In this document: one piece after another, positions 46,363 through 58,186 of the stretch
Position numbering within the stretch: the first letter of the stretch is position 1
Layout of the letters: each line of letters begins with the position of its first letter
Origin: Notolepis coatsorum
Lineage: Eukaryota; Chordata; Actinopteri; Aulopiformes; Paralepididae
Assembly (NCBI GenBank): GCA_963971535.1
Contig: OZ020589.1
Span: forward strand, 48,790,312-48,854,311
Length of the DNA stretch: 64,000 bases
Direction of reading: 5' to 3'
The notes under the pieces: generated by a model
Databases searched by the model: none
The model's input: the letters and a program-made list of their open reading frames with translations, nothing else
Told to the model about the DNA's origin: nothing
Position numbers and translations under genes: made by a program

Positions 46363-47448
46363 GAGTGACTTTTCCCCTCTGTGTCCCCTCTCCTTTACAC
46401 CCTCCCCGGCCCCTCTATGATTTTGTGCCTTAAAACAACTTATGATAATAAAGAAGTTCCCCGACATAAGGGGGACTATGTTTTGGCCGAACAAACTGTG
46501 TTTCTTCAACAAATCATATGGTGGGGTTGTGTAAATATGAATCTGCACTTTTACGTTGTGAGATGAGTCGTGTTGTGATACGAGATTAAGCAAGGTCTGC
46601 AACATACACTCAGTAATAGGTTCTATTAGCTTGACGCTCCACATGCAGGTAGAAACTGGTGTTATTCCATTGCTTGAACGAAGTATATGTGTCTCACAAT
46701 GCTGTGTTGTTAGTTGCAGTAATACTCGTACACACACGTTCCACGGCCTAGTCGTTACTCTCGGTCAGCGTTTTTTGCTATGTACGACATAGTCAACGGG
46801 TGTAGGATTCACACACATGCGACTTGTTTTTGTTGTAAATCCTGTTCACATTTTGTGGGTAGCGGGCATTGTATTAGCTTATGCTATACATTAGCATTCT
46901 ACCGGAGGTTTTCAAAATGGCTACGGTTGTTTCTGTGTGTAGGGAATGAAGGGTTTTTTGTGAGGGGGTGTCGAATAAACCCCTCCTTCCCACTTGATTG
47001 GTTTAAGGGATTTTTATCTCTTCTGCTGAGCCAGTCAGGGCCGAGCCGGTGAGACGTCTTGGCAGGGGGGGGGGGGGGGGTTATCCTGCCAACTCCTATT
47101 ACAGAGAGGAGCCGGCAGAATTTCCCCCCGTCATAGCGGTGTTGCTATGGCGACGCCTTCCATGAGTTACGGTGTCTTAAGGTGTCGAGTTAGAGCGTAG
47201 GGCTCACGGGTCTGCTGCGCTCGATTTATGTGTAAACTTGAGTCAGTTGGTCACGTGACTCACAGTTTGCATGCCTTTCTCATGACTACCACTCGTGTGG
47301 GAAGGTTTTCTGGGAGGGTCTAGTCTTTACTCTCTGATTAAAGAAGAGTGACTGGATGTAAAATCATGTGAAAACGGGTTTTTTACTCCCAGCTGTGCAG
47401 TTGGGTTCATACGGGTGATGCTTCTTCTTTATTATTATAAAGAGTTGG

Positions 47449-47604
47449 ATGTGTCTAGATGAATTGGAAATGGGGGCCCCTGATGGAAACAAGACTAATG
47501 TCTTTCTCAGGTCTGCCTCCCCTTACCGATTGTGTGTTTTGAGCCGTACTATGTTGTACCCTTTCTGCAATCTGTTGGTTAAAGTTTTCATTCATTCATT
47601 CATG
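47449..47604 (+). mobile_element. Truncated LINE 3' tail (same family as 1-2798)
   Basis: It matches the 3' end at about 2640-2798 (cctgatggaaacaagac, gtctttctcaggtctgc) but ends in attc repeats. TSD gagttgg at 47442-47448 and 47605-47611. It was inserted into DIRS copy 2 after that element arrived; copy 1 has the empty site near 9050. Confidence 0.87.
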
Positions 47605-48226
47605 GAGTTGGTTGCATCCCGCCCTCTTGTCGTTCCCCTGGGCGTCTTGGGGATTCAATAAGATGGTCTAAATAGCCTATTATTGATGTGGATATGCCCA
47701 ACGCACACATAGTGCTAACTCAGGATGTTCTGTTGGACATTAGGTAACTGACTGGCGCGCCTTGATTGCTTGGGGTTAAAACAGCGTTTTTATAAAGCAA
47801 TCGGGATGGGGGTTTTTCCTCTTCCGACGCCGTGTGGTTGTCGACGGGTTCTCGTTCATATCAGGGGATGATAACGGAATGGATCTGAACATATGTGGAA
47901 GGGTCTCACGCCCTGGGGGTGGGCTGCCGGGCGCGGTTCGCACCGGAACGTCTGAGTGGCGCCTTCTTTTGTTTAAGATCAACACGCATATCTGCCCCTT
48001 CTCCTGGAGTTGGCATGTCGGCGTGGTTAGGGCACGGGACTGGTTCTGGTCGCGCTGGTCCGGATCAGTTGGACCCGTTGTCCGCCGGGGATGCAGATCT
48101 GCTGTTCTGATACCCTGAGGGACTTGGGTTTTTTCAGGGGGAAAAATGCTAGGTCGGTCCGGGTGTCACAGGGTTGAGCGCTATGGAACCCTTGTTGGGT
48201 ACATTGTATTCTACTCTGTCGTAATG

Positions 48227-48347
48227 GCTTACGGCCGTGCCAGCCTGTACGCGTCCGATCTCGTCGGATCTCGGCCGCCATGCAGGTTGGTCTTGGTTAG
48301 TACTTGGTTGGGTGACCTCCTGGGAATACCAAGTACGGGGTGCTGGG
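48227..48347 (+). ncRNA. 5S rRNA-derived sequence inside DIRS copy 2
   Basis: Near full-length resemblance to 5S rRNA: gcttacggccgtgccagcc, gatctcgtcggatctcgg, ggttagtacttggttggg (box C region) and cctgggaatacc. Box A is diverged. A TTTT at 48353-48356, a few bases after the 5S-like 3' end, could serve as a pol III terminator. Sense to the element and at the same relative place as in copy 1. Confidence 0.9.
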
Positions 48348-49476
48348 GCTGGTTTTCCATTCTTACGCTCTTCTCTTAAGCATGGCGAAGAGGGGCCTGT
48401 TGGGGTGGTCTTGACCTCCTCGGGGGACCCTGTGCTCCCCGTATCACCGGCCCGGTCCGAAGTAATGTTTCGTTTGACCTGTAGGCCCGGGATAACCCTG
48501 TTGGAAACTGGAACACGGGCTGCGACAGCGCAGGTGTGTTTTGGTTTTTTTTCCTGTGGGGTTATGGGACCAACCACCGCATGGGGTGACACCTGGGTGG
48601 TTGGTTCTCTGGTGTATTGCTGCAGTGTCAACTCCCGGGTTAACCGGTTTGAGGGTGCCCCTGCACGTTCATGACGTCTGCCAATCGTGTCAGCCTTCTC
48701 TGCCTCGACCCCTCTGGGTGGGTTTTTTTTAGATGGAGCCTTGGTCATGCAACTACGCCAGCATACGCCCCTTCCGCCGGGGCGGCTGTGTTCAGCTGTC
48801 CTTTCTGGCGCCTGTCTCGTCCGCAGTCTCCAGGCTAGGGTTAACCGCCTGTTGCCTGGTTTTCCTCGGTGCGCTGCCTGCTTCCGTTGGTTAACCTTTT
48901 TTGTGTGCTTACGGCCATGCTGACTGCCTGTTGCAGGGTCAGTGTGCCAGGCAGTGTACTATCGGGGAGGACAGGGCCCGCTCGGCTGAGGGGCCTTTGT
49001 CCGAATACGCTGGCGATGTGGGGGGCGGGGCACTACGTGCCCACCTGGTGGGGTCTTGATGCTGGCATCATGGACTTCTCCGGGCCCCCGTTCCAGGGGG
49101 TCCAGTCCCTTTGGTGGGTCTGGGTCTTCCTTCGCGCTCCGCTGCTACGGCCTTGCCACGGGGTTGGGTTTGCCCTTGACCCCGTGATTCTGGGGGCAGT
49201 AACGAGGTTGTTTCCCTCCGTTCGTTCCCGGGTGGCATGCGGGTTGTGCGTGTGTGTAGTCGTGGGGTCAAGCCACGGTCTGCTCACCCTGTGCGTTGAG
49301 TTGCTTGAGTGCCTCTTCGCACGGTCAGGTCCGTCGCCCTCCCGGGAAACCTCTAATAGGGGGGGTGCCCTCCATTAGGGGGGGTCGGGGGGGCTCGGCC
49401 CTCCCTGTTCTGTTGGTTGTGGGGGGCCTTCAGCGGGGTGTATTTGTCGGCCAGTGGCTCCGCTTGGCCTCCCTGT

Positions 49477-49551
49477 GTGCATGAGTGATGCCAAGCGGAT
49501 CCCCTAATGATACAGAACGAAGTTCTGTTAATTAGGGGTGACGCTTGGCAT
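49477..49551 (+). repeat. DIRS copy 2 internal complementary region
   Basis: 49477-49518 is the exact reverse complement of the left outer end including GTT. 49522-49551 is the reverse complement of the right outer end with one difference. Confidence 0.93.
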
Positions 49552-49609
49552 CCGACGCCGCTGCAGCCCTTGACCTCACCTTGTGGTGAAAGCTTGGGTA
49601 GGAGGAGAA

Positions 49610-49746
49610 CAGGTGACCACACACCTGCTTATGAAGGTAAGCTGATGAGGGGTGTGGTCAGACTAATACTGGTATTAAAGGTACATTTGTGGAATTTATT
49701 CAGTGCGCGTGCACGTACGCGAGGGAGTGCATGAGTGATGCCAAGC
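49610..49746 (-). repeat. DIRS copy 2 inverted terminal repeat, right
   Basis: Partner of 44400-44536, identical length. The segment outside it (gtcacccctaattaac...) is the end copied into the internal complementary region. Confidence 0.92.
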
Positions 49747-50184
49747 GTCACCCCTAATTAACACAACTTGGTTATAGTCATAACCTATCGTTAGCTCACG
49801 CTAACGTTAATTTCGGTATTTAAATTAAAAGGGGCATAAAGGAATGGTGAGGATGGAAAGCATGTTAGATGCATTTGACCCCTTGTGGGGAAAAAAAAAC
49901 AACAGGCACTTGTTTCGGGCAAAATAGGCGGACTCTGAAGCAATGCTGTAACGTCTACACACGCTGAGCTGCGCTGAGCTACTGTTGTTGCAGCCGGGCG
50001 GATATGCTCACGAGGGGATTTTCAAAATAAGAGTATCGCAATATGATCGATCTTTTTACGTTGCATCGATCCTATTTGATAATTGATAATAGATCGATAT
50101 ATCGATCTGGATCGATGTATCGTCCCACCCCTATTGATAATAGATCGATATATCGATCTGGATCGATGTATCGTCCCACCCCTA

Positions 50185-50535
50185 GTGGATGGTGTGAGTG
50201 TGTGTGTAGGTGTGTGGATGGTGTGGGTGAGTGTGTAGGTGTGTCGATGGTGCGAGTGTGTAGGTGTGTCGATGGTGCGAGTGTGTGTTGGTCAATGTTG
50301 GTGAGTGTGTGGATGGTGTGAGTGTGTAGGTGTGTGGATGCTGTGAGTGTGTGTGTAGGTGTGGGGATGGTGTGAGTGTGTAGGTGTGTGGATGGTGTGA
50401 GTGTGTAGGTGTGTGGATGGTGTGAGTGTGTGTGTAGGTGTGTGGATGGTGAGTGTGTGTGTTGGTGTGTGGATGGTGTGGGTGAGTGTGTAGGTGTGTG
50501 GATGTGTGTTGGTGTCGTGAGTGTGTAGGTGTGCA
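50185..50535. repeat. Minisatellite, right part
   Basis: Continuation of the array at 42424-42949. Confidence 0.9.
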
Positions 50536-50808
50536 TCAGTAAGTTGTTGAAATGTTGCTCCCTATACTGTTTTAACTAAACTCTCCCTGTACGTTCCTTT
50601 TATTTCTCAAACGATGCCTTTCTGATTTCCCCTTGTGCTAAATACAGGCATGCAGAGGTCATAAATGAGTGCACTTTAAACCATGTGATGAGGAAAGTTA
50701 TCTTTACATGGCCCAAGGACAAGTGGTCCTACAGTTCTGAAGGCTGCGTCACTCCTTATGTAATGTATAGAATATAATTGAATAGAATATCACCTTGCTA
50801 GTCCATTC

Positions 50809-50818
<10 letters not shown>

Positions 50819-50878
<60 letters not shown>

Positions 50879-50913
50879 TGTGTGCGTCCATGTATGAATG
50901 TCACGAGTGAGTC

Positions 50914-50969
<56 letters not shown>
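50819..50969. repeat. Two (TG)n microsatellites
   Basis: TG runs at about 50819-50874 and 50918-50969, separated by tgcgtccatgtatgaatg-like sequence. Confidence 0.95.
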
Positions 50970-50973
<4 letters not shown>

Positions 50974-51944
50974 TGTGCATGCGTCCGTGTATGAGTGTGA
51001 AGTGATTTGAGTGTGTATGTGTGTGTGTGCGTGCTGCTTTCCCTGCCAAACTGAATGTGGCAGTGTTGTAGTCGGAGTTGAGTCTCGAGACCCCAGTGTT
51101 CGAGTCCGAGTCCAAGTTCAAGTCACCAAAGAAGAGCCTGAGTCGAGTCCGAGTCGAGTCCCCATTACCCTAGTCCGAGTCATCAATGTTGAGTCCACTC
51201 CACTCTGACAGTCAAAGAGCTGACATACAAATAAAAAAAAGTCTACATTAACACATTGACCGCCAGCAGCAGGGGGCGCTGATCCCCCTTCATCGCCAGG
51301 TCTTTAGTCAATGGATATAGTTTTAGACTGTGACATTTGCGAGTGCTTAAAATATATCTTATATTATATCTATGGGTCTAATAACGCTGTCGACCCTCAG
51401 TGAGTTGCTTCCAGTCAACATGCCCAAAACAGATTGTTTTTTCATCCGTACATTTCCGTTTTATACCGTTTTGAATAGAGTATGGTTTGGGTGCTTTTGA
51501 GTAATTCCAGGAAAAAGATGAGAAAAAGGCATTTTACTGTAATCCAGTCATCACGTTGTAATTTTTCGGCTGATTATCTAACCATCCTGAAATCAACGCT
51601 AGATTATCATTATTATATCTCGTCGTGCATACATGAAATTACTGTCGTAGCGGGGCCCTCGCCCCCACCGCAGTCAACGGTAATAAGCAGATACACCTAC
51701 ACACAAATAGCTGTGATCGCGGTCGAAATACATATCAGATCAACGTGTGTTCTTACCTTCTATCCAGGGATCGAAATTAAGGGGGGCTTGGGGAAAAATG
51801 CCCTCGAAAATTTACCAAATGCCCTCGAAAATCAGTTAAGGAGGGGCAAGAAAAGCCCCTGACAGTTTACTAATTATATATATAATTATATATATGCTCT
51901 ACAGTGCAAGCATTTCACTTGTATTTGCCCCTAATAATATGTGT

Positions 51945-52157
51945 GTGAGGGGTGCTCCAGTAGCACACCATGTTACCGCGCTGTGTCGCGGAACTCCGTG
52001 CTGCGTCACGGATCTGGTTGACTCCGAGTTCGATTCCCGGACTCGCCGTCATTTGCCGAATGTCTCCCCCTGCTCTCTCTCCCGTTTCACCCTACAACTG
52101 TCGGTCATGCTTGACCAGGAAAGCGATAAACGCTAAAAAATAAAGTTTAAAAAAAAA
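51945..52157 (+). mobile_element. tRNA-derived SINE
   Basis: B-box-like gagttcgattcccgg, then ccgtcatttgccgaatgtc and tctcccgtttcaccc. It ends in ataaagtttaaaaaaaaa. Confidence 0.75.
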
Positions 52158-52952
52158 TATATATATATGCGTGTGCGAACCGGAAAAATCATTTACTCGC
52201 AGTGTGCAAGTGAAGATTACAAACGCTCCGCTGTTAACACATTCCCGCCCGACCACGTATATATCCGTGTTTCGAATCCAACGGTCGAGGACCGACCACA
52301 GACATGTCCGTTGCAAGGTTGTTTTGGCTTTTATTCCATTGTAATAACCTACTCGATGTCACGAGCGGCACTGCAGAAGTACCCTACTCTTTGAATTCGA
52401 AAAAGTGCATTACCGGCCAGATCCTCTTAGGGGCGCTATCTCGATAATGCAGTGTTCCCTGTGGCAGAAGTTGTCTTGTTTTTTCTCGATTTCTAGAACC
52501 TGAAGCGATGCCTATAGCCTGTTACACAGATTACGTTTTGGGACGCGGATTTCACTATGCAGTAAAGGAATTTATCATCAGCCAATGGACATATCGATCT
52601 ACTAGATGGCGATCGATAACTGGGAAATGCTCTGGGGGATCCAACCGGCCCAAGGTAAGATCTTTTTCACATAAATTACACGCTGATCAGGCATTGTTTT
52701 GATAGCCATCCACTCGGTCAATGAATGTGGCTACTGAGGCTAACACGGTTATTGGTAATCAATAATCAGAAACAACGTCCCCCGCCCCCCCCCCCCCCCT
52801 TCATGCATTCATGGTGGACCATCAATACCGATCATATGCAGTTTGAGTTTTAACTGTAGCTTCTGTATATCCGAAATGCCATTGGATTTAACGTAGCTTA
52901 GCGGCCTGTATCTCGCCTTCCAGGAAATATCCTAGCCGAAATCCCTTATAAC

Positions 52953-53414
52953 TAGGGATGCTCGATATTGGCTTTTTTACCGATACCGATATTCCGATAT
53001 TGTCCAACTCTTAATTTCGATACCGATACCGATACCGATATCAACCTATACCGATATATGCAGGGTTTCCCCCCAAAAAAACTGAATAATTTCAGGTAAT
53101 TAATAATTTCACTGGATGCATTCAAAAGGCTTTCTAAATGTAAGCATTATCTGTGCAAAATATGATAATTAAAAAAGTAAAAATTAACATTACATATCTC
53201 TTGTTGTTGAATTAAACCAACATGCATACTTTTGACAATAAATAAAATAAGAATTGGTTCTTACTTGCTTGCCTGGGTAAATAAAGGTTAAATAAATGTA
53301 AAAAAAAAAAAATTTTTTTTTTTTTTTTTACCGATACCGATATTTTCCGATATCACATTTTACTGCCGATATCGGCCGATAATATCGGTCGGCCGATAAT
53401 ATCGGACATCCCTA
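52953..53414. mobile_element. hAT-type MITE (TAGGGATGCTCGATATTGG ends)
   Basis: TSD cttataac at 52945-52952 and 53415-53422. Ends tagggatgctcgatatt and atatcggacatcccta. The interior has ccgatatcgg repeats. Confidence 0.93.
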
Positions 53415-53931
53415 CTTATAACGCTTATATTCAAGATGCTATAAAATGAGAACGTATTGATGAAAAAATTATTTCTTTAAGGTGAGACACCCCAGGTGAA
53501 TAGGGTAGAAATTTAACTAATAGATATCACAATGAAACTTCCCCAGTTGATTACTTATATTAAGACTTTTTTGTATTAAAAGTTTTCTGAAATTGTATGT
53601 TTAAATATGCAAATGAGGCATGATCTACTTAAATATGCACTAATTTGCATATAATTCCAGGACAGAAATCTGAACATTGGATAAAGCAGTTTTCAAAATT
53701 ATAGTTTCATTTTGTTGACATATTAGAGCCAAAGGTTATTACAGAGGGGATTTTGGATATCTCTTTTTATCACTCCATAAATCAGAAAATACTGTCAACA
53801 GTCCATTTGTATGGTAAAATTCCATATTTCGCCATGTTTTTAGGAATAAAATGTGATATAAATCAGGGTATGAATGCGATATAAACAAACCCTTCTGTAA
53901 ATACCTTCATAACATATATATTAGGGGTGTA

Positions 53932-54048
53932 ACGGTAGCGGTACACAAAATCCACGGTTCGGTACGTACCTCGGTTTTGAAGTCACGGTTCGGTATTTTT
54001 TCGGTACAGTGGGATACCAGTGCATACATAAAAAAAAATTTTGCATTT

Positions 54049-54086
<38 letters not shown>

Positions 54087-55004
54087 CTACTGTTTTATAT
54101 ATACTGTTTTTTTTAGTAATAACTAGAAAGTAATGGTATTTATTCAACAACAGGTGATTGATTAATGATACTGTATTATGGGGCTGCAGCACTGCAGATA
54201 TACCCTACTCCAATGATCCACTCAGTCACTTTGCACTCGCTACCCAGTGGCTCTGCAGATATACCCTACTCAGTCTACAATGCTGGCTCCGGTGAAGTAG
54301 CAGAGGATCTGTTGTGATTTTCACACAATAAATATTCAACATTCTCTTTTGAGACTCCGCCTCAGACTCTTATCATTTGGCACTAAAAGCTAAACATTGT
54401 CACCGATATGGCTGTCCGCAACATGTCATTAATTGTGTGCGAGAGGTCGATCAGTGATGACTCTAACGTGAGCTAGGTTAGCTAGCATGAGCTAACGTTA
54501 GATGGAAACAAGACAATATAACGTTACTGGTGAAAAAGTGATTTACCTTGGAATACTCCTGTGCCAACTTGCTGTACTTTGCTTGCAGGTCTGCAGCCAT
54601 TATTGCTGGATTATGAATAGCCCCAACTTTAGCCAAGGTAATGTTAAAGCTAAAACTAGCTTTTCGGTTAGCTCTTCAGCTAATGCTAATAACACCAGCA
54701 AGCGAACCCATCTGAGCTCCCCATCAACACCGCTCTGTCGGGAGGATGGCATTTAAGAAAGTATCTGCTGTTAAAATGACAAACAGCATTGACACTTTAA
54801 TTCACGGTCGGTTACACACACGTTTGTTTTATAATGCTCACAGCAGACCGCAGCGTTGTTGATAAATTACGGGGGCCGGGGGGATTTAAGTTCCGCAAAA
54901 AAAGGTTGACCATACCGTTGCAATCGTACGGTGCACAGCCCGTACTGTACCGGAGGACCACATTGACGCGGTACAGTACGTATCCGCGTACCGTTACACC
55001 CCTA
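53932..55004. mobile_element. hAT element (TAGGGGTGTAACGGTA ends)
   Basis: Ends taggggtgtaacggta and taccgttacacccctа with TSD atatatat at 53924-53931 and 55005-55012. Internal ggttcggtac repeats. 1073 bases, no intact transposase. Confidence 0.9.
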
Positions 55005-55236
55005 ATATATATGAATAGAACTGGAAGGTTTGGTGTATGCGAGTACTACTGAAGTGGAGATTTCTGGCTCAGAGTATAAGGAAAAACACATTGAGAAAAC
55101 GACCTTTAAAGATGTGTATGGAAAAAATTCCATAAATGTTTCTTTGAAACAGCTAGTTACAAACACAATACCTAATCAAATCATTAGTAATAAGACAACC
55201 TAAACACATGCCTGATAACTGAATAATAATAATAAT

Positions 55237-55535
55237 TAGGGATGTCCGATATTATCGGCCTACATCGGCATTAAAATGTGATATCGGAAAATATCGGTAT
55301 CGGTTTTCAAATCTTTTATAATTTTTTTTACATTTCTTAATTTATTGTCAAAAGTATGCATAATGTTGTGTTAATTCCACAACAAGAGATATGTAATGTT
55401 AATTACCTGAAATTATAAAAAAAATATTGGGGGGGGGGAAACCCTGCATATATCGGTATCGGTTGATATCGGTATCGGAAATTAAGAGTTGGACAATATC
55501 GGTATAGGTAAAAAAGACAATATCGAGCATCCCTA
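55237..55535. mobile_element. hAT-type MITE, inverted relative of 52953-53414
   Basis: TSD ataataat at 55229-55236 and 55536-55543. Ends tagggatgtccgatatt and atatcgagcatcccta. Same family in the opposite orientation. Confidence 0.92.
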
Positions 55536-56897
55536 ATAATAATGATGTTATTGAACTGAACAGAACTACGCACAGGCTACACACAGTGTAGTAACAGTGT
55601 AGTACAGTGTAGTACCCCCTAATAGGCAAAAACATATTTGAATAGATATCACTATGAAACTTTCCCATTTTGTTATGTACATATAAACTAAGAAAAAATA
55701 TATTGCAAGTTTTCTTAATTTTTTATATATGCAAATGAGGCACTTCCCCATTAAATATGTGCACATTTATGGATGCAATAAGGCAAAATTAAGTAAAATA
55801 AACAACTAAATGTGTGTTATTGACGTTTTATTGTCACTAGTTTCATAGAAGACATGTTTAGGAAGCAAAATATAACAAAATCTCAAAATCAACAAAAAAA
55901 AGTATATTTGCCTATTCACCTGGGGTGTCTCGCCTTAAGCCATTTTGAAGGGACGGTTTATGGTCTCAATTGACAATGAAAATGGACAGATAGCAATACT
56001 ATAAAGTATAGATTTAGCTCTACAAACAGCCCCACGGACTGTGCAAGTCTATTATGATATGCTGGCCATCTACAGTGATTTTATACGGATCCAAATGGCC
56101 CCGAAAGTGTTAATAGTTCAGAAACTACAATTCCCACATTCCACAAGGCGCATAAACGTCCAATCACAGTAGTTTCCTGCGGTGAGGCGGCTGGTTTCAT
56201 GTGAGTGAAAGGAAATGAGAACACAGTACGCGCTGGAAAATAAAGTCACGGTACCGGCATAGGCAAGTTATACATTCAGAATCAGACAACGCAAAAAATT
56301 CAGCCAGCCATGAAGCCCATTCATTTTTATTTTGAGCAAAAGACAGACGAGGAGAAAGAGGAATCCGGCGAGGCAGCTAATGTTACTGAGGCGGATAACG
56401 TTAGCGAAGTTAGCACACGCACATACTGTGGGCCAGCCAGTGACTTTGGTGGTGTGTGCTATTGCACATATGTGTCCCGTTCCCGTTTGCACACGCACAT
56501 ACACACACACACGCACATAGTAAACCATCACTGGGAACGCTCAGAGGAAAGGGGGGCTGAGAATATCTGTGTCTATCTGTGTGTGTGTGTCTCACTCTCT
56601 CTCCCTCTCTACATCTCTCTCTCCTGAACCTATTTCATTCAAAAGGAAGACATTGATGGACAGTAACTATACGTATAAATTATAGCTCAGTTGTAGCTGT
56701 AACAGAATAATTGTATTAACTATTAATTAACTATTATTCAATAGCGTTTCAATTATAATGAATTAAATAATTGTATAAAGAATTTTCCATGTTCGGTCAT
56801 CTAATAATATATTCCATTGCCTTTCCTATCTGTATCAAAGTCAAAATGTTGGTATCGTGACAAGTCTACAACATACAAAAGCAGCTTGACAACCGAT

Positions 56898-57007
56898 ATC
56901 CTTTGCAGTAGGCATGGGCCAATTTGTGATTTTGGTGGTATGTGCTATTTGCATCCTTTGCAGTAGGCATGGGCCAATTTGTGATTTTAGTGGTATGTGC
57001 TATTTGC
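56898..57007. repeat. 55-bp tandem duplication
   Basis: Two units starting atcctttgcagtaggcat at 56898 and 56953, differing by one base. Confidence 0.93.
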
Positions 57008-57226
57008 ACAGATGTTTAGCCCTTAGTATGCACACGCACAGTATAATATGCATGTAATAAATAGTTTGTTAATAAACTCTGTGTTACTTGAAAATCTTTC
57101 ACTGTGCTCCTAAATTTCTTTGTGTGCTCCTACATTTTTATTTCGATTTTATTTATTTAAATTTGATTTAGGAGCACATGTGCTCCTTGGGAAAAAGGTT
57201 AGCGTAGAGCCCTATATATGGAGACA

Positions 57227-58186
57227 TTAACACTTTGGTTGCCTTGGGTTAAATTAATGATATACCATAGATTGCCAGCGCTATTTGTCTATGGAGAAAG
57301 TCCCCTTCTTTGCAGGGCTATAACTTTTTAAATTCTATTGCTACATTGCCATTATTAGGGCCCATTCAAAGTCCTATATGTATTGTTCATTGTGTAGCAA
57401 CGTTAAACTTTTTCATTCACATATTCATAGTAAAGTATGGTCTAATGTATAAGTATGTTTTCATCTCTTTCTGCAACTTTCTCCAGAACGTGATATATAG
57501 CCCCAAATGCATTATATTGATGATGAAATACAGTTTGATGGCAATCAGCGCGATATAAAAAATTCCAACTAGACGTACTTCTAGAAGTTACTACACGTCA
57601 TCTGATGTTGACCGGATGGGCGAGGGGGCGTTTATAATTCCGTGGGCAGCGTTATACCAATCATCTAATGTGGGTCAAATGTTGATAAAAGCAGTTAGTA
57701 TCGAAGATGGTAACGTTACACGCTGAAACTCACCCCAGTCTCCGCGCGCCGTTGGGCGATCATCGTCGAGTAGAAATTTTATCATTATGGGATATATTAT
57801 TACCCGGTCCATCTCCAGCTTGTATAATGGTATATACGTCCAAATCATGTTGTTTATCGAGTTATTGGCAATCGATCGCTATGTAGAGTGACGAGCTAGA
57901 GTGCCGGAAGCTATACCGAGTGTCCGGAAGTAATAGGGCCGACCAGCAAAACCTCTACTGCGCTTCCTGTTAAGCAGTTGCGCCGATCGGCCACCAGATG
58001 GCGCTCGTGAACCGCCAGAGAGCTCAGTGGGTCCTGCTGATGGATCTCAGGCCAGCGGAGGGGGAATATGAATCCGATTCCAGATTTTTGAAATATTGAT
58101 ATAAGGACGCTGTACAGCGTCCCCCGGCAACTTTAGCATGGCCAGCAATGACGCTGTAAAGCGTTTTTAGGCAGTCAAAGTGTTAA
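57227..58186. mobile_element. piggyBac-like MITE, second subfamily
   Basis: Ends ttaacactttggttgcctt and aggcagtcaaagtgttaa with TTAA. The interior (tccagaacgtgatatatag, ccaccagatggcg) matches 62956-63890 in reverse orientation. Confidence 0.9.

Larger units (their letters stand above)
44378..49792 (+). mobile_element. DIRS-type element, copy 2, with gag-like ORF
   Basis: Inserted at GTT: 44378-44380 and 49790-49792 flank it, and the outer hAT copy shows one GTT at the empty site. Inverted terminal repeats of 137 bases (44400-44536, 49610-49746) match almost perfectly. The internal complementary region at 49477-49551 joins the complements of the two outer ends. Order: ITR, gag-like ORF, AATAAA (46447-46452), a non-coding stretch, a later LINE tail, the shared block with the 5S-like sequence, internal complementary region, ITR. 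No RT, RNase H, methyltransferase or recombinase motif was found, so it must depend on proteins made elsewhere. Confidence 0.9.
43890..50133. mobile_element. hAT element, inner copy of the same family
   Basis: The ends taggggtgggaatcacc and tatcgtcccacccctа are the family termini, with 8-base TSD ttgataat at 43882-43889 and 50134-50141. That places it exactly within the right terminal region of the outer copy, so the right tail of the family appears twice in a row at 50090-50184. It is itself split by DIRS copy 2. Confidence 0.9.
42950..50184. mobile_element. hAT element (TCAGGGTGGGA / TCCCACCCCTA ends), outer copy
   Basis: It starts tcagggtgggaatcacc and ends tatcgtcccacccctag, with near-identical 8-base flanks gtggatag (42942-42949) and gtggatgg (50185-50192). 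The body has tandem acgatacgat motifs and gatcgatatatcgatc near the right end. A second copy was inserted about 50 bases from its right end. No transposase seen. Net length is about 1 kb. Confidence 0.85.
53477..55938. mobile_element. TTAA-target element with GGTGAGACACCCC ends (Kolobok-like)
   Basis: TTAA at 53477-53480 and 55935-55938. The TIRs ggtgagacaccccaggtg and cacctggggtgtctcgcc (about 25 bases, one mismatch) start with GG, as in Kolobok elements. Subterminal segments on both sides share tatgcaaatgaggca. Net about 1.07 kb after removing two nested hATs; no transposase seen. Confidence 0.82.
52234..56113. mobile_element. piggyBac-like MITE split by nested insertions
   Basis: Ends ttaacacattcccgccc and ggccccgaaagtgttaa with TTAA on both sides. 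Removing the hAT MITE at 52953-53414 and the TTAA element at 53477-55938 leaves about 948 bases, again the family length. Confidence 0.7.
51765..57193. mobile_element. Probable hAT element, net about 1.5 kb
   Basis: The left end is cagggatcgaaattaag; the right end is ggttagcgtagagcccta. No clean TSD was found. Between them are a SINE (51945-52157), a nested TTAA element, and near 56310 a short ORF starting MKPIHFYFEQK that could be a transposase N-terminus remnant. The length arithmetic of the nest supports these limits. Confidence 0.5.

Noticed and set aside
48227..48347. Functional 5S rRNA gene
   Set aside because: Box A and several paired positions are diverged, it lies in a mobile element, and the second copy differs in other places; it is 5S-derived only.
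42424..50535. Regular repeats that could suggest a CRISPR array
   Set aside because: Units are contiguous with no unique spacers, and the genome is eukaryotic.
56310..56627. ORF MKPIHFYFEQK as a host gene
   Set aside because: It is short, runs into CA/CT simple repeats and lies between hAT-like ends; at most a transposase N-terminus remnant.
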